This document shows positions 13,677-20,088 of a stretch of DNA of 29,124 nucleotides, one piece after another; within the stretch, counting starts at the first letter, position 1; each line of letters begins with the position of its first letter. The DNA is taken from IMG/VR virus record IMGVR_UViG_3300046516_001926, positions 1-29,124 of that record; one strand, given 5' to 3'. A program made the translations under genes and the position numbers. This DNA is from a virus. The notes beneath the pieces were generated by a model that was not told where the DNA came from, did not search any database, and saw nothing but the letters and a program-made list of their open reading frames with translations.

Positions 13677-14305
13677 GGACAGCCAGGTCGAATGAGATGA
13701 AGAGGAGGGACGTCCTTGAGGAGCTGTCGAGACCCGGTTCGGAGCTGCTCTCTGAGCGGGAGATCGCCAGGCGGGTCGGGGTGTCCCATGCCATGGTATC
13801 GAGGCTTCGAGCGCATACATCGAGCGGGGTACAATCGCTCTATGTGATCATGCCGGTGGTCGGTGATTCCATCAAGGTCGGGATGTCCATGGATGCCTCT
13901 GATAGGCTCCGACAGCATCAATTGAATTCGCCGGTCCGCCTGACGCTCGTCTGTCACCTGGATGTCGTCGGGTTCAACCATGGACAGATGCGACGTGTTG
14001 AGAAGAGGGTACATGCGATGCTTGAGGGACATCACCTCTGGGGAGAGTGGTTCCGTGACTGCCCGGACTCACGGGCTGCCCTGGACAGGTACCTCGGCCT
14101 GGTCTCAGATGACTTTGCCGGACATCCATCCGTCTCGGTCACCTGGACGAATGCAGCCGACCACTGGTCCATCCCCTCATCTGAGACGAGGCCGGTCACT
14201 CCCGTGACCCATCCACCGATCCCCAACGGGGGTCACATCTCAGAGGAATCCGGTCCCCCTGCCACCGACTCCGATGGCCTCGAGTACGGCCGGGACGTCC
14301 GGTAG
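13673..14305 (+). CDS. HTH + GIY-YIG (T5orf172-type) fusion protein
   Basis: 210 residues from GTG 13673, chosen because it overlaps the RHH stop (GTGA); ATG 13697 is an alternative. Residues 27-47 (SEREIARRVGVSHAMVSRLRA) form a helix-turn-helix. Residues 55-141 look like a T5orf172/MUG113-type GIY-YIG domain: LYVI (56-59) for GIY, IKVGMS (67-72) for YIG, then RLRQHQ with Arg79, the catalytic-type Glu110 (RRVEKRVH) and HLWGEWF (121-127). The C-terminal ~65 residues are Pro/Thr/Ser-rich and disordered. It is likely a sequence-specific nicking or homing-like nuclease, or a regulator that keeps the nuclease fold. The 3' end overlaps the convergent HTH gene by 73 bases. Confidence 0.78.
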   Translation: MRTARSNEMKRRDVLEELSRPGSELLSEREIARRVGVSHAMVSRLRAHTSSGVQSLYVIMPVVGDSIKVGMSMDASDRLRQHQLNSPVRLTLVCHLDVVGFNHGQMRRVEKRVHAMLEGHHLWGEWFRDCPDSRAALDRYLGLVSDDFAGHPSVSVTWTNAADHWSIPSSETRPVTPVTHPPIPNGGHISEESGPPATDSDGLEYGRDVR

Positions 14306-14580
14306 GCCTCCACCAGCCCCCTCAGCTCGGCGGGGTCGATCCCGAGCTCCGCGGGCGTCTGCTGGCCCCGCCTCACGGGGCCGGACCTGACCGGGGTCCC
14401 ACCCCGCGGACCGCACCGGTAGGCCCTCAGCGACACCCCGAGGTCCCGCAGGCGTCCGGCCCTTGATCGTGCCGTGGCATACGGGATGTCGAGGCGGTCG
14501 GCCACCTCCGAGACCGAGTCGCAGGCCTCCCAGGTGGCGGCGAAGAGGTCGGCGTCGAAGCGGGGACTGATGGGGTTCAC
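14233..14580 (-). CDS. Helix-turn-helix protein (115 aa)
   Basis: Leftward from GTG 14580. The segment LFAATWEACDSVSEVADRLDIPYATARSRAGRLRDLGVSLRAY (about 12-54) is a familiar phage HTH pattern: a Trp-led helix, then 'S..EVA..L....A..RA.RLR..GV.L'. The rest is basic (CGPRGGTPVRSGPVRRGQQ) and then helical. It is probably a small DNA-binding regulator. It is the only leftward gene within the rightward cassette. A tiny upstream ORF (14577-14606) with its own AGGA ends in a GTGA at this start. The last 73 bases overlap the 3' end of the GIY-YIG gene on the other strand. Confidence 0.68.
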   Translation of the reverse strand: MNPISPRFDADLFAATWEACDSVSEVADRLDIPYATARSRAGRLRDLGVSLRAYRCGPRGGTPVRSGPVRRGQQTPAELGIDPAELRGLVEAYRTSRPYSRPSESVAGGPDSSEM

Positions 14581-14606
14581 CGGGATGGGTAGGGGTCCAT
14601 CCGCAC
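14577..14606 (-). CDS. Possible 9-residue leader peptide upstream of the HTH gene
   Basis: GTG at 14606 with AGGA seven bases upstream, reading MRMDPYPSR and then a TGA that overlaps the HTH gene's GTG in a GTGA. The HTH gene has no other clear Shine-Dalgarno, so it may be translated only by coupling to this peptide. The call rests on layout alone. Confidence 0.3.
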   Translation of the reverse strand: MRMDPYPSR

Positions 14607-14654
14607 GGCGTATTCCTAGGGAAAAACCTTAGGTACATCGTCATGTGGAAGTTA

Positions 14655-14660
14655 TATAAT
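14655..14660 (+). promoter_or_regulatory. Candidate -10 (TATAAT) for the rightward genes at 14716-15732
   Basis: A perfect TATAAT in the AT-rich 135-base divergent gap 14581-14715. GGTACA 17 bases upstream is a poor -35 candidate. A start near 14667 would give a leader of about 50 bases. The gap otherwise contains two GGAATTC/GAATTC sites and the small leader ORF near the HTH gene. Confidence 0.5.
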
Positions 14661-14715
14661 GAATTCAAGAAGTTAGGGCAGTAAAAGGAATTCAGGAACC
14701 ACGGAGAAGACGCCC

Positions 14716-15042
14716 ATGAAGCTCACCATCGGAGACCGGACGGTACCCCTCGCCACCGATCATCTCTTACATCCCACCCTCTCGGCCCTCAGCGGGTCCA
14801 CCGTGGAGGTGACGGGGGTCAAGGCGGACGGAAAGACCGGGTACGTCGAGCGGAGGTTGGAGAACGTCTCATATAAGCGAGTGTCTGGTGATGTCTTTGT
14901 GATTGGTTTTGACCCCCAGGCCAATGGGGTCAGACAGTTCCCGCTCACTGGGATTTCACTGATGAGAGTCACATACCCGATCACCCAAGAGATATCCTCG
15001 GATGAGCTGAGGGAGATAAATGCCGCCGTCTCCCTCCATTAG
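14716..15042 (+). CDS. Small beta-rich protein, possibly WYL-like (108 aa)
   Basis: ATG 14716 with GGAG nine bases upstream. The protein is a run of short strands: LTIGDRTVPL; TVEVTGVKADGKTGYVERRLENVSY; DVFVIGFDPQANGVRQFPL; ISLMRVTYPI. The order 'G.....R.......F.IGFDP...GVR.F.L..I..MRV' is reminiscent of WYL domains, which sense ligands in regulators, but no HTH is attached and the WYL triad is not visible. The role is unknown. GC is lower than in the virion genes. It overlaps the endonuclease VII gene start by 23 bases. Confidence 0.55.
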   Translation: MKLTIGDRTVPLATDHLLHPTLSALSGSTVEVTGVKADGKTGYVERRLENVSYKRVSGDVFVIGFDPQANGVRQFPLTGISLMRVTYPITQEISSDELREINAAVSLH

Positions 15043-15517
15043 AAACAAGAGGATGGACACGATATGCACTGACGTTCGCTCATTGAGGAGCGTCCTACGA
15101 CATCAGATGCGTCTACGTCCAAAGATGTTTGGACGGTTGCTGGTTGTCAGTGGCGGACGGGTCTATTCCAGGATCGCTTGTGATTCCTGCGGGCAGGACT
15201 ACGTGGTGAACAGGTGTGGGAAGACGAGGTTTTGCTCTGAGTGTCTTGGCAATCCTACCAGTGAGTCTGAGAGAGGACCTCGTCTGCACCGTCTCATGCG
15301 ATATGGCATGACGCACAGGGAATATCTGAGAATGCTGGAATCACAGGAGGGCAGGTGCAGGCTCTGTCCAGAAAAGGCCGTGTTTGTCGATCATTGCCAT
15401 GAGAGGAATGTCGTCAGGGGCCTGTTATGTCCGGCATGTAATACCGCACTCGGACGTATAGACAAGGTTCCCGGATGGACTGACCGTGCCCTGGAGTACG
15501 TGGAGTCTTTCCGATGA
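15020..15517 (+). CDS. Recombination endonuclease VII-like (HNH) with extra N-terminal zinc ribbon
   Basis: 165 residues from ATG 15020, with GAGGGAG close upstream. The C-terminal ~70 residues match endonuclease VII: HREYLRMLESQEGRCRLC (Cys113, Cys116), VDHCH (Asp124, His125, His127), and RGLLCPACNTALG (Cys137, Cys140, Asn141). This family resolves branched DNA before packaging. The N-terminal part has a second set, Cys54-x2-Cys57 and Cys72-x2-Cys75 (plus Cys66), a probable extra zinc ribbon absent from the T4 enzyme. Codon use includes many A/T-ending codons, unlike the virion genes, suggesting acquisition. It is coupled by an ATGA to the next gene. Confidence 0.85.
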   Translation: MPPSPSIRNKRMDTICTDVRSLRSVLRHQMRLRPKMFGRLLVVSGGRVYSRIACDSCGQDYVVNRCGKTRFCSECLGNPTSESERGPRLHRLMRYGMTHREYLRMLESQEGRCRLCPEKAVFVDHCHERNVVRGLLCPACNTALGRIDKVPGWTDRALEYVESFR

Positions 15518-15732
15518 CCGCCATCGTGGTCCGCACCCGGACGGGGGTCCCCGACGTCTACGTCAGCACGTTGTCCGTGGCCCACGGCCTGGCGGTGGCC
15601 GACGCCGTCCACCTCGGGTGTCCCGTGCCCCCGGAGCAGGCGCTCGTGGAGTGGCTCGAGGAGGGCCGGCCGTGGCGGATGGTCGGGGGCGATGGGTCGG
15701 AGGCGACCTACCGGCTCGAGCCTCTGCTCTGA
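15514..15732 (+). CDS. Hypothetical protein (72 aa)
   Basis: ATG 15514 overlaps the endonuclease VII stop (ATGA). A short beta-alpha pattern is visible: strands TAIVVRTRTG and DVYVSTL, helix VAHGLAVADAVH, then PEQALVEWLEEG and a final strand pair. High GC, unlike the gene before it. No recognised domain. It is the last gene of the rightward operon and converges on the leftward virion block. Confidence 0.6.
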   Translation: MTAIVVRTRTGVPDVYVSTLSVAHGLAVADAVHLGCPVPPEQALVEWLEEGRPWRMVGGDGSEATYRLEPLL

Positions 15733-15767
15733 GGGGAGATGCCCCCGCGGCCTCCGGCCCTTTATTT
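15733..15767 (+). terminator. Candidate terminator at the convergent junction
   Basis: Right after the TGA lie two small hairpins: GGGG-agatg-CCCC (15733-15745) and GGCC-tcc-GGCC (15749-15759). They are followed by CTTTATTT, the only T-rich stretch near. It would end the rightward operon, while the leftward gene's TAA overlaps the T-rich part. The stems are short and the T tract is interrupted. Confidence 0.35.
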
Positions 15768-16064
15768 GGGCGATGACGCGAGCGCCGTGGCCACGGAGGT
15801 CACGAGCCCCGCGAGGCCCAGGAGGGTGCTGAGGAGGAGGGGGACCCAGACCGAGCGGGGCATGGCGCGGTGGGCGGTCTCCGCGGAGCGGGCCCCCTCG
15901 ATCGCCGAGACCCGCTCGTCCAGGCGGACGGCGGCCTCGATCAGGCCCGGTCGGCCGTTGCCCGTCAGGGCGTGGGAGACGTCCTCCATCAGGGCCTCGA
16001 CCCGCTCGAAGCGGCCCTCGATCCTCACCAGGGAGACGTTCAGCTCCTCGTTCGTCAGCGGCAT
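15762..16064 (-). CDS. Coiled-coil protein with C-terminal TM segment (100 aa)
   Basis: ATG 16064 with GGGAG six bases upstream. Residues 5-60 form a charged helix with heptad-like spacing (VSLVRIEGRFERVEALMEDV; LIEAAVRLDERVSAIEG). Residues about 72-94 (VWVPLLLSTLLGLAGLVTSVATA) are one TM helix with a very short tail. This shape resembles XhlA-like or lysis-associated phage membrane proteins and some tail-fibre-associated anchors. As the last gene of the virion block it may act in lysis, but no endolysin was seen in the window. Confidence 0.6.
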   Translation of the reverse strand: MPLTNEELNVSLVRIEGRFERVEALMEDVSHALTGNGRPGLIEAAVRLDERVSAIEGARSAETAHRAMPRSVWVPLLLSTLLGLAGLVTSVATALASSPK

Positions 16065-16077
16065 GCGGTACTCCCAT

Positions 16078-17277
16078 TCACCAGGCGGTGACCTTCCATC
16101 CGAGCTGGGTCAGCATCGAGCGGACGGCATTCGTGGACATGGTCTCGGCGATCGAGCCCGTCCAGGCGGCGGCGAAGACGTGGGTGGAGTCCACCATCGA
16201 GCCGCCGGCGAGGGCCCCGAAGACCGGGCCGATCGCGATGCCGGTCCCCGTGAGGTCCGCGAAGGTCCCGACCATGTGGTCCCCGTCGGTGTACGCGTCG
16301 GTCGTGCGGTGGGTCCGGTCCCAGACGAGGACGAAGGGGTGGACCGAGCCCGTGACCGGGAGGAGGCCCTCGGTCATCTGCCCGCCCGATGACCGGAGGT
16401 GCGGCGTGGGGGCGTTGACCGTCCCTCCCACGAGGACGGAGCTCGAGAGCTCGATGCAGGTGGAGGCGGCCGTCGCGTTGACGGCGTTCAGCTGGAGGTA
16501 GGAGAGGAACGCCACGGACGAGCCCGGTTGGTCGAAGGCCACGGCCTGGGCCGTGTTGAAGAAGCCGCCGACCTTCCCGAGGCCCGTGGCCGTGTTCCCG
16601 ACGCCGACCTGGGACCATCCCGGGACGAGGCGCTGGTAGGCGACCAGGGACCCGGAGGGGGAGAGGTTCAGGACGCCGTTCTGGTCCCCGAGGGTCCCCG
16701 TGAGCTCCTGGAGGGGCCAGATGGACGTCGGGGCGGTGATGCCGAGGGACGTCCACTCCGCGTTCGTCATCGGGACGTACTTGAGGGAGGTCCCGTCGGT
16801 CTCGGCGATGGTCTTCAGCGTGATGGCCTTGGTCGCGGTCGAGACCGGGGCCAGGACCCCCGAGGCCGCGAATGTCGCGGTGAGGGCGGTCCCTCCGATG
16901 ATGCTCGTGGGGGAGGTCACGTTGACCGTCACGGTCGGCGCCAGGGCGTTCCGGGCCAGCGACGACGTCGTGATTGAGACCGTGCCGTCGCCGTTGTTCA
17001 CGACGGTCCAACCGCCGGAGGTGTTGGAGGAGACGAAGGACGAGCTCACCGGGAGGGTGAGCAACCCAGTGACATTGGCGACGTCGACGGTGAAGGAGTT
17101 CCGCACGAGGGCGCCGTAGGCATACCCCGTCGCGGTGTTCACCGACGAGACCGAGGCCGAGATCCCCGCCACGAGCCCCTGGGCCGCGACAGCGTGGTTG
17201 CTGAGGAAGTCCCCGGCCAGTCCCTGCCTGGTGGCCTGGCGGGTCCCCTGCTGGAGCCCCTGGCGGAGGCCCTGCAT
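16078..17277 (-). CDS. Virion protein with LamG/ConA-like C-terminal domain (399 aa)
   Basis: The N-terminus carries GLRQGLQQGTRQATRQGLAG (residues 3-22), a short repeat found at the start of many phage surface proteins. Residues about 30-165 are a Thr/Ser/Val-rich beta region, possibly Ig-like. About 185-399 resemble a LamG/concanavalin-like jelly roll: IWPLQELTGTLGDQNG, then LVPGWSQVG, FLSYLQLN, FVLVWDR, FAAAWTGSIAE. Such domains bind sugars or line the particle surface. The ATG shares a base with the upstream stop (TGATG), so it is coupled to the 133-residue gene. Likely a minor tail or head-decoration protein; the exact place is unknown. Confidence 0.66.
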   Translation of the reverse strand: MQGLRQGLQQGTRQATRQGLAGDFLSNHAVAAQGLVAGISASVSSVNTATGYAYGALVRNSFTVDVANVTGLLTLPVSSSFVSSNTSGGWTVVNNGDGTVSITTSSLARNALAPTVTVNVTSPTSIIGGTALTATFAASGVLAPVSTATKAITLKTIAETDGTSLKYVPMTNAEWTSLGITAPTSIWPLQELTGTLGDQNGVLNLSPSGSLVAYQRLVPGWSQVGVGNTATGLGKVGGFFNTAQAVAFDQPGSSVAFLSYLQLNAVNATAASTCIELSSSVLVGGTVNAPTPHLRSSGGQMTEGLLPVTGSVHPFVLVWDRTHRTTDAYTDGDHMVGTFADLTGTGIAIGPVFGALAGGSMVDSTHVFAAAWTGSIAETMSTNAVRSMLTQLGWKVTAW

Positions 17278-17678
17278 CAGCCCTTCCGGTTGATCTGGAC
17301 GACGACGTCGCCGCCGGCCACCGAGGGGACCAGCACCTTCATCGCCCGGGCCCCGACGTTGCCGAGGTTATAGAGCGAGGAGGTCACGAAGGACGAGGCG
17401 GGGACGATCGTCCCACTGAAGGCCAGGTCCTGGGCCCAGACGTAGGCGTGTTGGGAGGAGGTCACGGGGGTATTCGCGTCGCCCGGGATGCTCGCGTCCC
17501 AGTCCTTGGGGCCCACGTTGGACCAGAAGAGGATCGGGGCCTGGACGTCCGTGGTCCCGAGGACCGGGACGGTCTGGACGGCCATGTACGGCGTCGCCAC
17601 GTCCGTGAAGAAGTAGCTGCCGGTCCCCGTCGCCGGGATCGTCTTCCGCTGCCACTGGTTGTCGTTCGGTACCGCCAT
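17277..17678 (-). CDS. Small virion-type protein (133 aa)
   Basis: ATG 17678 with GGAGG six bases upstream. It is Thr/Ser/Val/Ala-rich with regular beta strands (SYFFTDVATPYMAVQTVPV; ATGDVVVQINRKG-type ending) and no Cys, typical of small capsid- or tail-surface proteins. It is coupled to the LamG-like gene by a TGATG. Not recognised beyond that. The 62-base gap upstream holds three adjacent palindromes (CGATCG, GGGCCC, CTAGCTAG). Confidence 0.58.
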   Translation of the reverse strand: MAVPNDNQWQRKTIPATGTGSYFFTDVATPYMAVQTVPVLGTTDVQAPILFWSNVGPKDWDASIPGDANTPVTSSQHAYVWAQDLAFSGTIVPASSFVTSSLYNLGNVGARAMKVLVPSVAGGDVVVQINRKG

Positions 17679-17740
17679 CGTGTCCTCCGCTCGTAACGTG
17701 TCCGTGTCGTGCTGACTAGCTAGGGGCCCACGTCGATCGG

Positions 17741-20071
17741 CTACCGATAGGCCCCGGGGTTCGCCGCCCGGACCGCGGGGGTCGGGGCGGGAGGCCTCGC
17801 GGGGACGTGGGGCGGGGCGGTCGTTCCGGGACCGGCGGCCGGGGTCACCGCCCGGGCGGCGGAGGCCGCCATCGCCGAGGAGTAGGCACCCGAGCGTCCG
17901 GGACCGACCACGTCCGGACCGAGGATCGCCTCGACGGTCCGCCGTTGGGTCGGGGTGAGGCGGTCGCCCGCCCCGGGCTCCGAGAGCCGGGAGGTGAGCT
18001 CCGCCCGGGCCCGGGAGACGGTGGCCGGCCAGAGCGTCCCGGCCTTGGCCATCATCCCGGGCGTCAGGCGTCCGTGGAGGCCCGCCACCACGAAGTTCGT
18101 CGGGCTCCCGGCCATCCGGACCAGGTCCGCGACCTCCCGGGCCGCGGCGACGGAGGGGAGCGGCCGGCCGAGGGCCTGTTGGCCCGCCGTGGTCGCCCGG
18201 GGGTCGACCCGATCGAGGAGGGCCAGGAGCTGGGAGTGGCGGTTGGCGGCCGCCTGGCCGGCCGCGGCGAGGGCCAGCGGCGATGACCCCGCCACGTGGG
18301 CCAGGGAGGCGACGGCGGCACCCGAGGCCTGCCCTGGGGTGACGGACCTGGTCCGGTCCGCGAGCTCCCTCAGCGCCCGCCGGGGGTCCGTGGAGGACGG
18401 CGGGGGCGAGCCCCGGAGGACCCCCGTGGAATTCAGGACCGCGGGGACGTTGGCCGCGATCAGTCCCCCGACGTGGGGGTCCCGGAAGGCCGCCTGGACC
18501 ACCTTGGCCCCGACCCCCGCCGCGACCGCGGGGAGGACGGCGTGGCCGACGATGCCCGCGATCCCATGGGAGATGATGTGTTCGGCCACACCCACACCGG
18601 TGGCCGCCCCGAGTCCCGAGGAGAGGAGTCGACCGCCGGGGACCCGATCGACCAGGGAGCGGGCCATCCGACCCAACAGCGAGCCCGCGACGTCTGCCTG
18701 GTCCGCCGGGGCCTTCCCCACCGAGAGCTGGGCGGAGTACCTCACGGCGTCCTCCTCGGCCTGGGAGACCGGGAGACCCCGGGCCCTCCTCGCTTCGAGC
18801 TCGTCGAGGGCCTTGTCCCGGGTGGCGATCGTCTGGGCCCGGAGCTCCGCGTCGCCCCAGCGGGGCGGGAGGCGGTCTGTGACCTCCGAGAGCCGGCTCC
18901 CGACGAGGTCATTGGTGTGGGCGTCCTCCGCCAGCCGGGAGAGCGGGGCGTCCCCGAAGCGGGAGAGCGAGCGGAGGCCCGCCAGCTCCCGCTGGACCGT
19001 CCCCTGGGCCTCCCGGAGGTAGGCCGCGGAGAGCCCACCGCGGTCGGCGAGGACGGGGGCGTCTGAGAGGGACTCGAGGGTGCGCCCCAGGGACTCCAGG
19101 TCCCGGGTCCGGGAGCCCACCGCGTCGATCATGGTGGCGTTCCGGGGGTCCGAGAGCATTGGGGCCAGTGGGGGCCTCCCACCGGGGGTGGGGTCCGCGG
19201 CCTCATCGTATGGACGGGGCGTCCGGGCCGAGGCCCGCTCGGAGAACTCCGTCGGGGTGAGTCCCTCGGACGCCAGCGACGTCGTCCGCCGTCCGAGCCG
19301 CTCCCCGAGGGCCGTCAGTCCCTCCGAGGCCGCGGAGCCCAGTCCACCGAGGAGACCCCCGCCGACGGCCCCGGCGAGGGTCGAGCCCAGGAGGTTCTCC
19401 CCGCTGAAGCCGGCGTCCGGGTCGAGCATCTGGTGGGAGAGCTCGGTGCCCAGACCGATCGCCCCGCCACCCGTGGCCCCGATGGCCGCGGAGCGACCGA
19501 CCCGGGAGAGGACCCCGGTCCCCCCGATGAGGTCCCCGGCGGCCTCCCCAAGCCTCGTGGCCTGGCCGAGCGGTGTGTATTCCGCGGCCCGTCCGACGGC
19601 CTGGGCCAGGCGGGACTCCCGGAGCCCGGAGAGGAGTCCCCTTCCGGCGGTCTCCCCGGCCCGGGCCAATTCGGCCTCCCCGGCCCCGGGGACCAGCAGC
19701 GTGGCCGCGATGCCCCCGATCCGACCACCGGTCGCGTAGTTCGGATGGAACTCCTGGTCCTCCTGCCACGGGTTGGCGAACCCGAGGGAGAGGGCGTCCG
19801 CGGCCCCACCGAGGGTCGAGCGGACGCGGGAGCCCAGCGTGTCATGGACGAGCTCCCCGTGGACCCGATGCTCATACTCCCCGGACTCGGCCGGGGTCAG
19901 CGCCCGGGCGTTGGGGTCGGCGGAGACCGCCCCACCGGTGAATCCCGTCCGGGGGGCCACCGCGACGTCACCGAGGACCTCGAGGTCCGGGTTCCCCCGG
20001 GCCATGGCCACGGCATCGGCGTCTGAGACGTCGTAGGTCTGTCCGGTCTTCCTGTCGCGTAGCTGTCCCAT
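17741..20071 (-). CDS. Large internal virion/ejection-type protein (776 aa)
   Basis: It begins with a short N-terminal module (GQLRDRKTGQTYDVSDADAV) seen in several phage virion proteins. Residues about 115-260 contain several Gly/Ala-rich hydrophobic stretches (GGRIGGIAATLLVPG; SAAIGATGGGAIGLG; LAGAVGGGLLGGLGSAA). These resemble the membrane-inserting parts of podovirus ejection proteins. The middle (about 330-470) is charged and helical, more Gly/Ala hydrophobic segments follow (about 505-560), and the end is Pro/Ala-rich and disordered. No transglycosylase or protease motif was seen. It would leave the capsid with the DNA and help form a channel in the host envelope. GAGGAG lies four bases from the ATG. 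Confidence 0.62.
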   Translation of the reverse strand: MGQLRDRKTGQTYDVSDADAVAMARGNPDLEVLGDVAVAPRTGFTGGAVSADPNARALTPAESGEYEHRVHGELVHDTLGSRVRSTLGGAADALSLGFANPWQEDQEFHPNYATGGRIGGIAATLLVPGAGEAELARAGETAGRGLLSGLRESRLAQAVGRAAEYTPLGQATRLGEAAGDLIGGTGVLSRVGRSAAIGATGGGAIGLGTELSHQMLDPDAGFSGENLLGSTLAGAVGGGLLGGLGSAASEGLTALGERLGRRTTSLASEGLTPTEFSERASARTPRPYDEAADPTPGGRPPLAPMLSDPRNATMIDAVGSRTRDLESLGRTLESLSDAPVLADRGGLSAAYLREAQGTVQRELAGLRSLSRFGDAPLSRLAEDAHTNDLVGSRLSEVTDRLPPRWGDAELRAQTIATRDKALDELEARRARGLPVSQAEEDAVRYSAQLSVGKAPADQADVAGSLLGRMARSLVDRVPGGRLLSSGLGAATGVGVAEHIISHGIAGIVGHAVLPAVAAGVGAKVVQAAFRDPHVGGLIAANVPAVLNSTGVLRGSPPPSSTDPRRALRELADRTRSVTPGQASGAAVASLAHVAGSSPLALAAAGQAAANRHSQLLALLDRVDPRATTAGQQALGRPLPSVAAAREVADLVRMAGSPTNFVVAGLHGRLTPGMMAKAGTLWPATVSRARAELTSRLSEPGAGDRLTPTQRRTVEAILGPDVVGPGRSGAYSSAMAASAARAVTPAAGPGTTAPPHVPARPPAPTPAVRAANPGAYR

Positions 20072-20088
20072 GGGGCTCCTCGGTCAGT

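Noticed and set aside
17700-17740. Adjacent palindromes CTAGCTAG, GGGCCC and CGATCG as an attachment or protein site
   Set aside because: Short, common palindromes in GC-rich DNA; no integrase in view and no repeat of the cluster elsewhere.
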